Below, piece by piece: positions 10,201 through 21,209 of a stretch of 64,000 nucleotides of DNA. Source of the stretch: Cavenderia fasciculata. Taxonomy: Eukaryota > Evosea > Eumycetozoa > Acytosteliales > Cavenderiaceae. Within the stretch, counting starts at the first letter, position 1. Each line of letters begins with the position of its first letter. The translations under genes were made by a program, and so were the position numbers. The notes beneath the pieces are model-generated. The model was not told the origin of the DNA, made no database searches, and saw only the letters and a list, made by a program, of their open reading frames with translations. The stretch is taken from NCBI RefSeq assembly GCF_000203815.1, contig NW_004457624.1, forward strand, positions 2,976,001-3,040,000, written 5' to 3'.

Positions 10201-12174
10201 ACCTCATCCGATACCTCAACTCCACCCTCTTCCACCGATACCTCATCCTTGACCTATACCTCACTCCCCTCACACTCATTCTCCTACTCCTCCTACTCTA
10301 AACCTTTTGTAAAAAATGAAAAGTGCGTTTACAAAGATGAAGAGAAACATATAAGAGCAAAGAGAGATTTTTATCACTCTGGAATGTGTAGAAGGCGCCG
10401 AAGCAAATGGAAAGTTATGAGGGAAAACAACCGTGGCAATTATCTTTATATCGGAATTGATCCTGGAAGGTCAAAATGCACGATTGTAGACTCTATGAAT
10501 CGTGCTCGAGTGGTTTCAGTGGCATCTTATTACAACCTCATGGGCACTGACCGTCTTCTGGCAAGACAACAAAACTACAAAAAGAACCCGGTCCTGTCCA
10601 AATTTGAAAGTGGATTGCCAACCTATAATACCTTTGGTAAGTGTTATTTTAAATATTCATTGTCTATACCACCTATATATTATAATATTAATATTTATAA
10701 ACTAACTTTTTTTTTAATTCCTAGATACTTTATTCAATGTAGAATCTGTATTGAGACGAATAGAGTATGAAAGAATTACCCATAGGGATCAATGTCGTCT
10801 TTATTCCCATGTAGTGACGTCCTATACGTTTCAGACCATGGACAAGAACAGGAACATTGACAAGAAGCGCGCCCAATATGCCTATGCAAAGAGCTTTGTA
10901 CCACCAACAACAATCCCGAAAAATAGAATAGTGATTTGTATGTTTTTTTTATTTCTTCAAACCATTTATTATTATTTGTTATTAATCTTCTTTCTTTTTA
11001 TAGATATTGGAGGGTCTGATTTTTTCCGTGGATCCCGAGGTGGTGGTAGAACTGGTTGTACATCAAAGACACTACTCAGACTGTTTTTGAATATGGGTTA
11101 CAAGGCACGTCTTGTCAATGAATTTAATACCTCCAAAGTATGTGTGTTTTAATAATTGAATTTTTAGATCAACCCTCGAAATGGCTATTCATTAATATTT
11201 TTTTTTCCAAGATTCATAATGCATGTGCCTCCAAAATTCATTCTACCAACAACAACAAGTTCCTAGAAAAAGCTAAACACCAAAAGGTTAAAAATGTGTT
11301 GCCAGAATCTTTTGAAAAGACCCATGTTGTTGGTGCACCCATATCCTCCACGTTTTCAGACAATGGTGTTCGTTGGCAAGGAAAGGATTCCAAGTTATGT
11401 GATGGTTGCAAATTGACTGATTACAATTGTCAATGCTCCAAGGCTCAATTGGCGGACAAAGAGAATGATTCAACTCTGAAAGTGTCTCAATTGGCAGATG
11501 ATATGAATGAAACTCTAAAAGTATTCATATCACTTGAAAATACTTCACCTTCTCCAACTATGCTATTGGAATCCCTTTTCTCTTTAAGCAAAAAGACTGT
11601 CAAGGAGTTGATAGAGTTTTGCAATCTAAACTCTATCAAATACAATCAACAAGAAGAGCCAACCAAAGGGAAAAACAAAAGAGGTTCTCACAAGGATAGT
11701 AAGGGTGGTGCTACCAACAGCAAAAAGGACCAACTTATCAACGCTATCATCAAGTTTAATTTTGAAAAACAAAAAAGGGATGCTAGCAAAAATAAGAAAA
11801 AGAGGTCAAAATCGTCATCAACTACTAATGATCGTTGTAAGGACCAAGATCAAAGCAATAGTCAAAAGGATGGGAACAAGTCTACAAGCAACTCTGTTTC
11901 GACCCACGATTATGGTTTTGGTAAGTCTCTTTGTGATAGTCAGATCAAAGATCTCTGGAAGTCAAAGAACCCAAATGCGACAGAAATGCCATTTAAAACT
12001 AAATGGCAATGGCTATATTGTCCAGTTTGTGATCATTTCTTCAACAGAGACTCGAGCGCTGCAAAGAATATTCTCTTATTGGGAATCTTACACCAAACCG
12101 CAGATTACAGGCCATGGATTTATCGTCCTTTACCTGCCGATATCGTGCATATTGGGAGGGTAGACACGACCTAG
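4266..12174 (+). CDS. Fanzor-type (TnpB-related) RuvC nuclease, 2015 aa, ten exons
   Basis: Exons are 4266-4411, 4562-4766, 4846-5239, 6391-6775, 6878-7069, 7141-8228, 8309-10636, 10725-10937, 11004-11137 and 11212-12174. All nine introns are GT-AG, all phases match, and the sum is 6048 nt with no internal stop. The C-terminal third has the Fanzor/TnpB order: RuvC-I GIDPG with D1521; a conserved central block including GGSDFF; NEFNTSK with E1690, the alternative RuvC-II glutamate position typical of Fanzors; a zinc ribbon with C1758/C1761 and C1965/C1968; and RuvC-III NRDSSAAKNI with D1975. Fanzors are RNA-guided DNA nucleases, often carried by transposons. The protein is far longer than usual, because of Ser/Thr/Pro-rich linkers and extra N-terminal domains. 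The ATG at 4266 is the first good one, but an acceptor at 4225 leaves an upstream exon possible. Guide RNA partner and activity are inference. Confidence 0.85.
5552..6300 (+). repeat. Three diverged copies of a ~300-370 bp repeat inside the 1151-bp third intron of the Fanzor gene
   Basis: The intron 5240-6390 is over seven times the size of any other in this gene. It contains a pyrimidine-rich unit three times. Copies of the word CATTRCTCYTTTTACMCTTTCTT-like start near 5552, 5858 and 6231, each followed by TTTTGATTAT/TTTTCATTAT and a CCAATCAAYGCA or GATGCACCACCCATCT segment. A second shared block, CTTTMCCACTTAWCTTTCCATC, occurs near 5823 and 6190. Spacing is 306 and about 373 bp. Confidence 0.7.
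7383..7542 (+). repeat. 30-bp coding minisatellite, five units, in Fanzor exon 6
   Basis: The unit encodes the ten-residue motif SPSSSSDVTT with variants DVTI and DTTT, five times in a row, followed by a KKKRGRPR basic patch that looks like an AT-hook or nuclear localisation signal. It forms a flexible linker between two folded segments. Confidence 0.9.
9475..9690 (+). repeat. Serine-rich simple sequence in Fanzor exon 7
   Basis: Imperfect TCC/TCA/TCG repeats encode a Ser-rich linker of about 70 residues. A second Ser/Thr/Pro/Asp linker with units such as STDTSSLTDTS follows at 10030-10300. The opposite strand shows long artefact frames over both, which are not genes. Confidence 0.9.
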
Positions 12175-12477
12175 TTAACCTTAACAGGGCCTTCCTGCAT
12201 AAATATGAAAGTCCCCCCCCCCAGCTGTAAGTTATTAGATAGAAAATATAATGTTGATCTCAATTTACTGATTTTCCCCTTTTTTTCTGTACTTTGTCTT
12301 TTTTTTTTACTTTGTCTGTTTTTTTTTTCTTTCCTCAATTCAAAATAAAAGTTCAAATAGTTTAGAGTTCTGATGCTTGAATCGTCGGAAATTAGTAGTA
12401 TTATTTATTAAAGAGAGAAAGAAAGAGATAACATGTATATATAAAATAACAAAAGAGAATAACAATACTACGAAAGA
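12175..12477. other. Spacer after the Fanzor stop codon; C9 run and possible RNA region
   Basis: It holds a run of nine C at about 12213-12222, a short hairpin-like AGGGCCTTCCT at 12187-12197, and T-rich runs near 12285-12335. In TnpB and Fanzor loci the guide RNA usually overlaps or follows the 3' end of the gene, so this is where it would be looked for; I see no conclusive structure. Confidence 0.4.
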
Positions 12478-14307
12478 ATGAAACAATATTATTATGTATT
12501 GATAATATTGTCATTATTGTTTATAACGACGATAGATGCTTCACAGTATATCTATTCATATCAAATAACTAGATATGATCCTAATCCATTAGTTGTATGT
12601 TTTGACAAAAGTTAATATAACATCATCATCATCACTTCTCTTTACTTACTTTTGTCTATCTATTATTACTTTTGCAGCAATTTGTTTATCTTGAAGGAGG
12701 AACATTCTCTATATCTATTAATGCAAAACCTCAGAATCATCCTTTATTCTTTTTACTTTGTTCAGATGATGATTGGAAGAATGTAACTAAACTATATAAT
12801 GATACATTACATACTATGTTGATGATTAATAGTTTTATCTTTCTTATTCTCTTTTTAGATATTTGGATATAAGATACCAGAACCAACATGTAATTTATTA
12901 GAAAACCCAGAAATGTTAAAGATATGTGATGTTGGAGTCAATTTTACAGATACATTGTCAGTGTACAAGGTCATTACAAAATACAACAAATATTTGGTCA
13001 ATATATTGGATTGTCAAGATAGTGTGGTGCAAGAGAAACCAGTCAACATCACGCTGGACCTAAAGATGATCAATCCAGACAATAACAATCTATCGGCAGA
13101 ATTGATACCTGCACCATTCATGTATACTATCATGGGTATACTGTGGTGCATCGTATTACTGTTCTGGCTCTACAACAATATCAAACACGTTCAAAGAATA
13201 TCAAAGATTCATTTCTTTATGACACTCTATCCTCTGCTAAAACTAGTCATTTGCTTTTACAATGCATCCCTCATTAGAGACTTATCACATCTCGATACTT
13301 CACCAACACAAATCTTTTTCCGTAAATTCTTGGACATCTTTTTTAATCTTTACATTCAAGTACTCTTATTGTTACTTGGTACCGGTTGGTACGTCACTCA
13401 AAATACAATCAAAGGTGATAGATATAATATGATGGCTTTGGTTGGTGGTTTATCAGTTGCTATGATTCTTGATGAATTATATGTTTCTGATAGTATTTCT
13501 TATGTAAGCTAAAAAAAAAAAAAGAAAAGAAAATCAAATCAAACAAAAATATTAATTTTATTTCTATTTTAGTTATTTGTAGAATTATTTATATTATCAA
13601 TTAGAGTATTTTTATTATTCTATGTATTTATAGCAATTAATATAAATTCAAGACAATTAGAATATCATATTCTACAATACAATCCTTCACAAGAATCTCA
13701 AACAACACTTAGTCAAGAGGAAATTGTTTTATTTATTAAAAAGTTTAAATTATTTGTGTATGTAAAAAACTAAACTAATGTAATAGTTAATAATAATATA
13801 TATTAATATTTTTTCATTTATTTATTTCTTTGTAGAATGTTTAAATTAATATTATTATTTTGGGTTGCACTTATAACTTTAAAATTCTTTACCTCTTTAT
13901 TATTGTATGGAGGAATCATTAATAATTGGGTATCAATGATGAATAGTGAAAATATAGATTTAATTTTATTTATTTGTATTGGGTAAATATATAGATATAA
14001 TCAAAATTACAATTATATTTATAAATAATATATATTAATCCCTTTCTTTTTCTATAGGTACAATTATAGGGCAAGAAGTGAAAATATATTTAAAATCATT
14101 AGAATAAGACCACCTGAATTGGATTCAAGAGTTAATCGTGAACATATGCATCATAACCTTGTTAGAAATCAACAACAAAATCAAAATAATAATAATAACC
14201 AAAGTGACGAAGACGATAATAATAATGATAATTATGATGATGATGAAGATCATGGTATTGAAATGCGTGATTTATCAAATAATAATAATCGTCATAATAA
14301 TATTTAA
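12478..14307 (+). CDS. Seven-transmembrane receptor-like membrane protein (GOST / lung 7-TM type), 482 aa
   Basis: Exons are 12478-12594, 12678-12782, 12859-13503, 13573-13757, 13836-13982 and 14058-14307. All introns are GT-AG and phase-consistent, and the sum is 1449 nt. The protein starts with a signal peptide (MKQYYYVLIILSLLFITT), followed by a lumenal domain of about 170 residues with several Cys and Asn-glycosylation sites. Seven hydrophobic spans follow: FMYTIMGILWCIVLLFWLY, HFFMTLYPLLKLVICFY, a leucine-rich span before GTGWYV, MMALVGGLSVAMI, LFVELFILSIRVFLLFYVF, MFKLILLFWVALITLKFF and IDLILFICIG. The cytosolic tail is rich in Asn and Asp. A signal peptide, a beta-rich lumenal domain, seven TMs and the RISKIHFF segment after TM1 fit the GOST superfamily (TMEM87, GPR107/108, TMEM145), which acts in Golgi and endosomal membranes. 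The subfamily is uncertain. Confidence 0.65.
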
Positions 14308-14789
14308 TATTAATATTTAAAATATACTATATTATTAATAAAACCTAAAAAAGTAGATACCATGTACCAAAATTGAATCAATTAATCTGTTTCAAGTGTC
14401 TCAAGGCTTTTTATGATAAAATTGAAAATATTTCAAAGGAATGAGGGTTGTTGTATGTTTTTGGGATACCCCTAAAAAAGGTCATAAAGTATGCAATCAC
14501 AATAGTATATAGAGAGTCGGTTGATATCATCACCGATCATGTGTGTTCACAAAAACGCGACCCTTTATTATAACGATTGATGGTGTGAAAACAGAACCAA
14601 TAAAACACACTTTTTGATAACCAAAAATTCAACGAATCTCAATCCAGTCAAATTAGTTGAGTACCTAAGTTATAAAAAGGCATCACAAAAGAGTCCAATG
14701 TATTTCGTTGTGTATTCAAATACAAAATATCTTTTATACAATATTTATTATTTATTATCTTGTCACACTCTTCACAATTATTCCAAAAA
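14308..14789. other. Spacer without visible gene
   Basis: AT-rich sequence without an open frame of interest. One near-palindrome centred on TGATATCA (about 14521-14537) is flanked by CGGT and ACCG. It presumably contains the terminator of the upstream receptor gene and the promoter of the secreted-protein gene. Confidence 0.5.
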
Positions 14790-16130
14790 ATGAATAAATT
14801 GTATTTATTATCAGCAGTATTACTTTTATGCTTTTTATCAACTGTCCATGCTAAAAGATTTAAACCTATTAAATGTAAATATTCAATATTTATATATTAC
14901 ATCATTTCCAAAAAATTATGTATACTTATGTTTTTTTTTCTCTCTTTTAGTTGATGATGACCACGATTGTTTAAGAAATTATCAAATGGATTTTGAAGGA
15001 AATGCATTTAGATTAACTGGTAAATCAATTTATGGTGTAAGTAAAAACTTTTGTAGATAGATAAACAAAACATTTCTTTTTTAAATATTAATTTTCTTTT
15101 CTTTTCTTATCTATTTCTATTCCTTCAGTCATTATTTAATTGGAAGAAAAACAAAAATGATACAAACAAATTCTTTGCAGATTTGAATAGCTTTTCCTTT
15201 TCAGTATTTAAAAAGGCTGTTATCTTTAGACATTCTTATAGTAGTATCAATGTGACCGATGTTCCAGACTCGAAAAAAGATAATGTGACTGCCAATTTCT
15301 TCACTTCAGACTATAGATTATACGCCATTGCCGAGTATGAAGAAACCAATGGTGTAGAGGGTTTCCAATACGATGAAGATAAGCTAGAAGGATGGTATTT
15401 CTTTGGATCCGACTCTTACAAATTTACAAGCAACAAAACCACTTTTAATACAACACTAAATAATGGAACATCGGTAGAGTTTAATGCCTATGATATTGTC
15501 GCCAACTCATCCAATGGAATGGTATCACTTCGTTTCACCATCTCTGATGCTCCCATCACCATTGACTCTGTCGACTTTAATTCCGAGACTGTCAAGATTG
15601 ATGTAGAGATTAACAACTATTTCAACGAGTCTATCAACAAACCATCAGATGACGACTGTGGAAAGAAACGTCCATTTGATTGTCTGTCAACCGGTCCATC
15701 TACCAACAACAACACTCGTCTTGCCCTCTTTACCAGCTTCCTCGTTGCTGGAGGTACTGCTGAATTCCAAACACGTGGTTTAGGTGGTAGATTCAAGATG
15801 CACGGCCCTATTGCACCAACCTTTGATTTTGTGGCCCAAGCTGTTGTCAATGGTAACCAGACCATTGATATTGTCACCAACAAGTCTTCGTTTAATCCAA
15901 AGCACATTCCATCATTCTACCATCTCCTCGATGAAACCTTTGATGATCATACCAACTTTACAGGGTTACTTATGGTCCATTCATTCGATCAAGTACGACC
16001 GGACTCTGTCTTTTGGGATCCTTCCATTGGTGCTGAAAATGATGATGTCTCATTTGCCACTAGTGATCTTCGTGTTCACCTACCATCATTCATTTTAATC
16101 TCTTTCATTATTTCTTTCTTATTATTCTAA
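14790..16130 (+). CDS. Secreted, probably GPI-anchored glycoprotein of unknown function, 390 aa
   Basis: Exons are 14790-14874, 14951-15036 and 15129-16130, with matching phases (1173 nt). The ATG at 14790 follows an A-rich context and starts a signal peptide ending near STVHA. The mature part has many N-x-S/T sites, few cysteines and beta-strand-like alternation. It ends in a hydrophobic tail (FILISFIISFLLF) directly before the stop, as in GPI-anchored dictyostelid surface proteins. I do not recognise the family. Intron positions after the signal peptide are common in amoebal surface proteins. A role at the cell surface is inferred only from the targeting signals. Confidence 0.75.
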
Positions 16131-16351
16131 GAGAGAGAGAGAGATGAAAGAAAGAGACCTTTGTTTTATTTGTAACTAAACCACAACTATTATTATATGT
16201 ATATATACACGCAAAAAATAAATAAATAAATAAAATTGTTTTTAAAATGACTGTTTGTGTGATGAGACTTGTTCAAGTTGAAAAAAAATATTAATTAAAT
16301 TTAATATACATATACATATACAACTCTACAGATAGATATAGATATATATAT

Positions 16352-17207
16352 ATGTCTACTATACCAAAACCATTATCGACATCTTCTTCATCATCTACTA
16401 CTATTCGATCAGACAACAACAACAACAATGGTATCAATTTAAATGAGTTGATTGTTGATGACAATGAAGATATCGATAAGGTGTTGCAACTAAAACACTC
16501 GATGGTTACAAATAGATTACTACCTCTACTAGTAGTTGGTATACGTGATCAACTTCCTTCTACCGCTACAGAGATAAAAGTAGAAGAAGAAGAAGAAAAG
16601 AAGGATGAACCATCATCATCATCATCATCATCAATAACGGTACCAATGAACATTGAAAGATCGGCATTCTCTACATTGGATAAATACGATGAATCATTTT
16701 CAAAGTTACATCAATCAAATTTAGTTAGAGGCTATACTACATTACCTAGAAACTATAACTATAACGAAAACACTACCAATACCTTGTCATCATCTACTTG
16801 TTCAACTTTGGTTCATCAACCTTTGATAAAGAGTTTAAAAGATACAAGATTAAAAGAGTTGGAAATCTATATTGAACAAACTATCATTAATGGTCCATTA
16901 TTCCAGTCCGATCTAGATGATCTAGTTTCAAGTTCCTATCAACCATCTACTCCAAAGAGAACTTCCTCGACACTTGATTTGGAATATCAATATGTAAGTT
17001 CATCCACTCATTGTCGATTCGGCACAATTGATCGAGCCCCCCTTTGATTTACAGACCGATCATCTAACTAACCCCCTTTGCCCCCACCATATTCTTTTCA
17101 TTCATTATTAGTCACAAACAGATTATTTTAGTATGCTTGCAACACAACAAAGTGGGGGTGGATCACAGATTTTCGGTAATAACAACAATAGACCAAACAT
17201 GTTTTAA
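16352..17207 (+). CDS. Low-complexity protein of unknown function, 245 aa, two exons
   Basis: Exons are 16352-16993 and 17112-17207, joined in phase 0 by a GT-AG intron of 118 bp. The second exon adds 31 residues ending NNNNRPNMF before TAA. The protein has Ser, Asn and Glu/Lys runs. A short predicted helical segment near residues 35-65 (LNELIVDDNEDIDKVLQLKH) and another near 160-180 (RLKELEIYIEQTIINGPLF) are the only ordered-looking parts. There is no signal peptide or TM segment. No family is recognised. Confidence 0.6.
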
Positions 17208-18564
17208 TTGTGCATGGTGGATGTCTTATCGATATCAAATATCAATCCAATAATGCAATAATAATGCAAATATGGAATGAGACCATCAATCGTCTCCCTC
17301 TCTTCTCCTCTCTTTTGGGTAATGTTGTTGCAACAAGAAGGAAGGGATCTTATTCTCTCGTCAACACCCTTGCGGGCGTTTGCAGGCTTGCATTCATTCA
17401 CCGGATATCTACCCATCCCCACACCAAAAACGAAGATGGTCGATTCTTTTTATTGTGCGGTTAGTTTTGATCAAAACAGTACGCTGATCATTCATTGATA
17501 ATCACCGGATAATAATAAAAGATCTTCTGGTGCTTTTGCTTTGCTTGCAACAACCCTCCCTATGCAATGTGGTGGCCATCCGCAGTTGTTGGCGGTTGTT
17601 TTTGTTTTTTTTTTCTTTTTGCAACAAAAATAAAATTGAATCAATAATCGAGATTCAAAAATATCTCAACTAGTGTTTGTGGGTCTTGTCTTTCTTTTCC
17701 TCTCCAGTGGATTCTACAATCTCTCATTGCAATAAACAAATAATAATAATACTAGTAAACAAATACATAACAACAACAATAATATAACAGTAGTAACAAC
17801 AAGCAACAAACAAGTGATTCTAAATATACCTCAAAAGACAACATTATACCCTTACATACCACAACATCATCATAGCGATAGCAATCGATCGAAAAGTACC
17901 ATTTTAGAACAACAACGCGATTAATTAATAGCCAATCACCACATATCACATCAACACCACCACATTAAAATAGGATCGATCGAATAAAAAAGTAAGAAGA
18001 ACAAGAAGAATAAGAAGTTTAGTTTAGTTCATTGGATTGTGTAGAATTGAAAAGATTGATCCTCCCTCTCTCATCCTCCCTCCAACACACGAGTGGATAG
18101 TTTGATTGATGGATACCTCTACCCCCCTTCACCCTATCATTTTCACAATAATCAATCAATCAATCAATCAAACACACGACGAATCAAATAATAGTATCAA
18201 TTTATTTTGATATTGATATTGAATCGATTGTCTCTCACTCTCTCTCGGGCTATCATTATATTTCCCTCCCTTTTGTTTTATTTTGTAGTAACGCCAAACC
18301 ACCCACCTTACTTTCACCACCTCAACACGTTCATTCACTCACACCCCTACCACCCGCACCCCAGCAGCAGCAGCATGTCAATAGGTAGATCTATTTATGT
18401 GTTGTTGAATGGTCTGTCTCTTTTCTCACCCAATTTATTAAATAATCTATTCGATTTATGATTTGTTTACTCTTTTTCCATCATTCACTCCATTTCAACT
18501 ACTACTATATTTCATATGTTGTTATTGTTGTTGTTTGTTTGTTGAATCATATCTGTTATATCGA

Positions 18565-18596
<32 letters not shown>

Positions 18597-19708
18597 TTCT
18601 CAAGCAAGCTCGCTGCCTACTCAAACTCTTAGTGACAACTAGTACACTGTTTGTATTCTCAATGGTTCATTTAAAACAAACAAACAAAAAAAAAAGTCAG
18701 ACTGTGTTGTGTGTGTGTGATCAGTATCGGGAGACTGACTGGCTGTCTGTCTGTCTGACTGACATTGCCCCACCACATCATCATCATCATCAAATCAAAT
18801 CAAATCACCTGATATGATATTATAAAATTAAAAAACACAACTACTATCTTTTTAGCCAACCAATCCAACACCTAGATATATAGTTGTTAGTGAGTGGTGG
18901 TGGGTGTGGTTGATCAATCAATTAATATTTAGTGTTTAAAACAGTTTAAACTAAACTGGAGGGAGGAACAAGGAAGGAAGGAAGGAAATTAAAAAAAAAG
19001 GTAGAAAGGAAACCATTCAACCATTCGTCCATTCGACCATTCACCATACTACTTTGTTGTTGATTGTGTAAATGCATGTGGTAAATAGTGGAAAGTAGAC
19101 AGCAGATGTATTGGGAACTGTTTGGACATATAGACTGAATGAGAGTTTATACTAGTTATCTCTTCTCTCTCTCTCTCTCTTTTTTCTCGTTGTATATATT
19201 GTCTCTCCTCTCTATGCAGTTGGTTGCTCAATCATCAATTTATCAATCCGTCCATCTTTTTAATTTCCTTGCAATATTTGTAAACCGTGTATGATTTCAA
19301 ATTATTATTATTATTATTATTGTTTATACATTTTATTTTATACAAGGGTAAAGTAACTTTTAAAAACATATATATCTCACCCTTTTTACTTTTACACTTT
19401 TTCCGTTTTATTCCTTCTTCCGAAATTGTTTATTATATCATTATCATATTTTCCAGTCGAATCATTATTATCATTATTATTTTTTTTTGATATGTGATCA
19501 AGTTAGTTTTCAATAATATTAACCTTTTTCTTTCTTGTTAATCATAGATAGATAAATAGATAAATAGATAAATAGATAAATAGATATATATATAGTCATT
19601 GTTCTTCAACAAATTTGGAATTAATTTAAAAAACACAAAATATTCTCATCAATTATATTGATTTAGTCGGTTTACATCTATATATACACCCTTTAATTTG
19701 GAAAAAAT
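17208..19708. other. 2.5 kb spacer rich in simple repeats
   Basis: No supported gene. Visible are AATC repeats (18152-18172), a TC run (18568-18597), CTGT repeats (about 18742-18758), CCATTC-type repeats (19012-19045), another TC run (about 19160-19180) and GATAAATA repeats (19547-19585). Short frames such as 18207-18461 and 18458-18817 consist of these repeats. The region probably serves as a long upstream control region and 5' leader for the gene at 19709. Confidence 0.6.
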
Positions 19709-20758
19709 ATGACAGTTCTTGTCGATAATAATAGTGGAGCTGGCAGCGCCACCTCTTCAACTTCTACACAAAATCCGGAATTGGAACAAAAGGTATTCAA
19801 AGTGTTGGTCGCCTTTTCACAGAGCTTGGAAAAATCGTTGATCACAAGCAGCTCCAATTTGGAGGAGTTGTCCAAGCAGGTCGGCGCACCCATATCGCCT
19901 TCGACCTCGTCCATCAAGCAAATCAATCAGATCACGATCGACAATGGCAACGTGGGACTGTACACGGTGCAGATGGTCAGATGCATCATCCAACGTGCTG
20001 ACGAACTCTCCAAACAAATAGAAATCCTCACCCAAAATAACTCGAGACGATCTCAAAACAACAACAAACAACCATCAGAATATGAAAAAGAAATTGAATC
20101 TCTAAAGGAACAAATCAAACAATTGAAATCAAACAATAACGCTACAACCAATATCCAACTCCCTTCTTCTTCTTCTTCTTCCGAAACTGTCAAAAGTGAA
20201 CAATCACCACCACTTCAACAACCCGCGCCACAACAACAACAACAACAAACAACTAAATCAGAATTACAAGAAAGTAAGGCTGATTGGGATACAAAGTATC
20301 AGACTGAATTACAATTAAATGAAATGTTGTCAGAATTTCTTAAAGAGGATTTCGAGTTGTCCAATAGTTTGGGCGAACCCATCAACGAGACGGAACCAAT
20401 AGATATTCCCTCATCGTCTTCTACGACCACTACATCGCGATCCACTCCAATGTATACATCAGCCAACAATCTCCGCGAATCATATACCTCTGCCTCTTCT
20501 ACACCCAACGTTCTCAGTTCCTCTGGCACCTTTTCCAACAGTCCTCTCAACCAATCCGTCAATGGCGGAAGTCCAAGTGCAAGCTATGGATCCCTCTCAT
20601 CGGCTGCCGACTCTCCATCACGACACTCTACCAAAGAACCCAAAAAGGCAATGCTAACCGATCTCCTTGACCAAATCGATCTCGAAAGCAATAATACCAC
20701 TTCTTCTCCATCCTCCAAAGAAAAAGATAAAAAGAAAGGAAAATTCAAATTCTTCTAG
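19709..20758 (+). CDS. Coiled-coil, Ser/Gln-rich protein of unknown function, 349 aa
   Basis: Single-exon frame with an A-rich start context. Residues 25-115 form helices with heptad character (VFKVLVAFSQSLEKSL, then YTVQMVRCIIQRADELSKQI), followed by a clear coiled-coil KEIESLKEQIKQLKSNNN around 125-145. Residues 150-190 are Ser/Gln/Pro-rich, and a second short helical part (TELQLNEMLSEFLKED) lies near 205-220. The C-terminus has a helix MLTDLLDQIDL and a basic end KKKGKFKFF, which might contact membrane or nucleic acid. Looks like a cytosolic adaptor or scaffold; no family is recognised. Confidence 0.7.
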   Translation: MTVLVDNNSGAGSATSSTSTQNPELEQKVFKVLVAFSQSLEKSLITSSSNLEELSKQVGAPISPSTSSIKQINQITIDNGNVGLYTVQMVRCIIQRADELSKQIEILTQNNSRRSQNNNKQPSEYEKEIESLKEQIKQLKSNNNATTNIQLPSSSSSSETVKSEQSPPLQQPAPQQQQQQTTKSELQESKADWDTKYQTELQLNEMLSEFLKEDFELSNSLGEPINETEPIDIPSSSSTTTTSRSTPMYTSANNLRESYTSASSTPNVLSSSGTFSNSPLNQSVNGGSPSASYGSLSSAADSPSRHSTKEPKKAMLTDLLDQIDLESNNTTSSPSSKEKDKKKGKFKFF

Positions 20759-21209
20759 AACAATTATAAAATATCAAATAATAATAATAATAATAATCCG
20801 AACAATAATTAATTAATTAATAATTAATCTCTTCTCCATCCAACGATTCCTTTTTTTTTCCCCCCACACTGTATACGATAAACATATTTCAAATATTCTA
20901 TTTCCTAATTTTGAAATAGGATAATCACAACAAACAAACAAACAACTACAAGTAGAAACGAATATTTAAATCTCTACACCAACAACAATAACTATAACAA
21001 CAAAGATCTGTATTTTTGAATAATAAAATCAATATTATTGGTTGAAAATATAATAACTTTGTTGTTGGTTTAAAAAATATTTATTTAATATTTATTGATT
21101 AAATTGATGATTTGATTCTTGGTTTTTAATATGAAAATAAACTTAATTGTTTCCAAAAAGAAGAAACCCAGTTTCTAAAACAAACACCTATAGTGTTTGG
21201 TATTTGAAT
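20759..21209. other. Intergenic region between convergent genes
   Basis: AT-rich DNA with ATA/TAATTAAT repeats just after the stop of the coiled-coil gene. No open frame. It should contain the polyadenylation sites of both convergent genes (AATAAA at about 21020 and, on the minus strand, near 21080). Confidence 0.5.

Noticed and set aside
9998-10279. Minus-strand frame of Arg-Tyr-Met repeats
   Set aside because: Shadow of the Ser/Thr/Pro linker in the Fanzor gene; periodicity comes from the coding repeat.
11168-11211. Alternative acceptor at 11167 for Fanzor intron 9
   Set aside because: Using it leads to a different frame (INPRNGYSL) that stops early, whereas acceptor 11211 keeps the zinc ribbon and RuvC-III in frame.
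18207-18817. Two overlapping plus-strand frames in the 2.5 kb spacer
   Set aside because: Composed of simple repeats (TC, CTGT, CAT) and hydrophobic runs; no splice-consistent gene.
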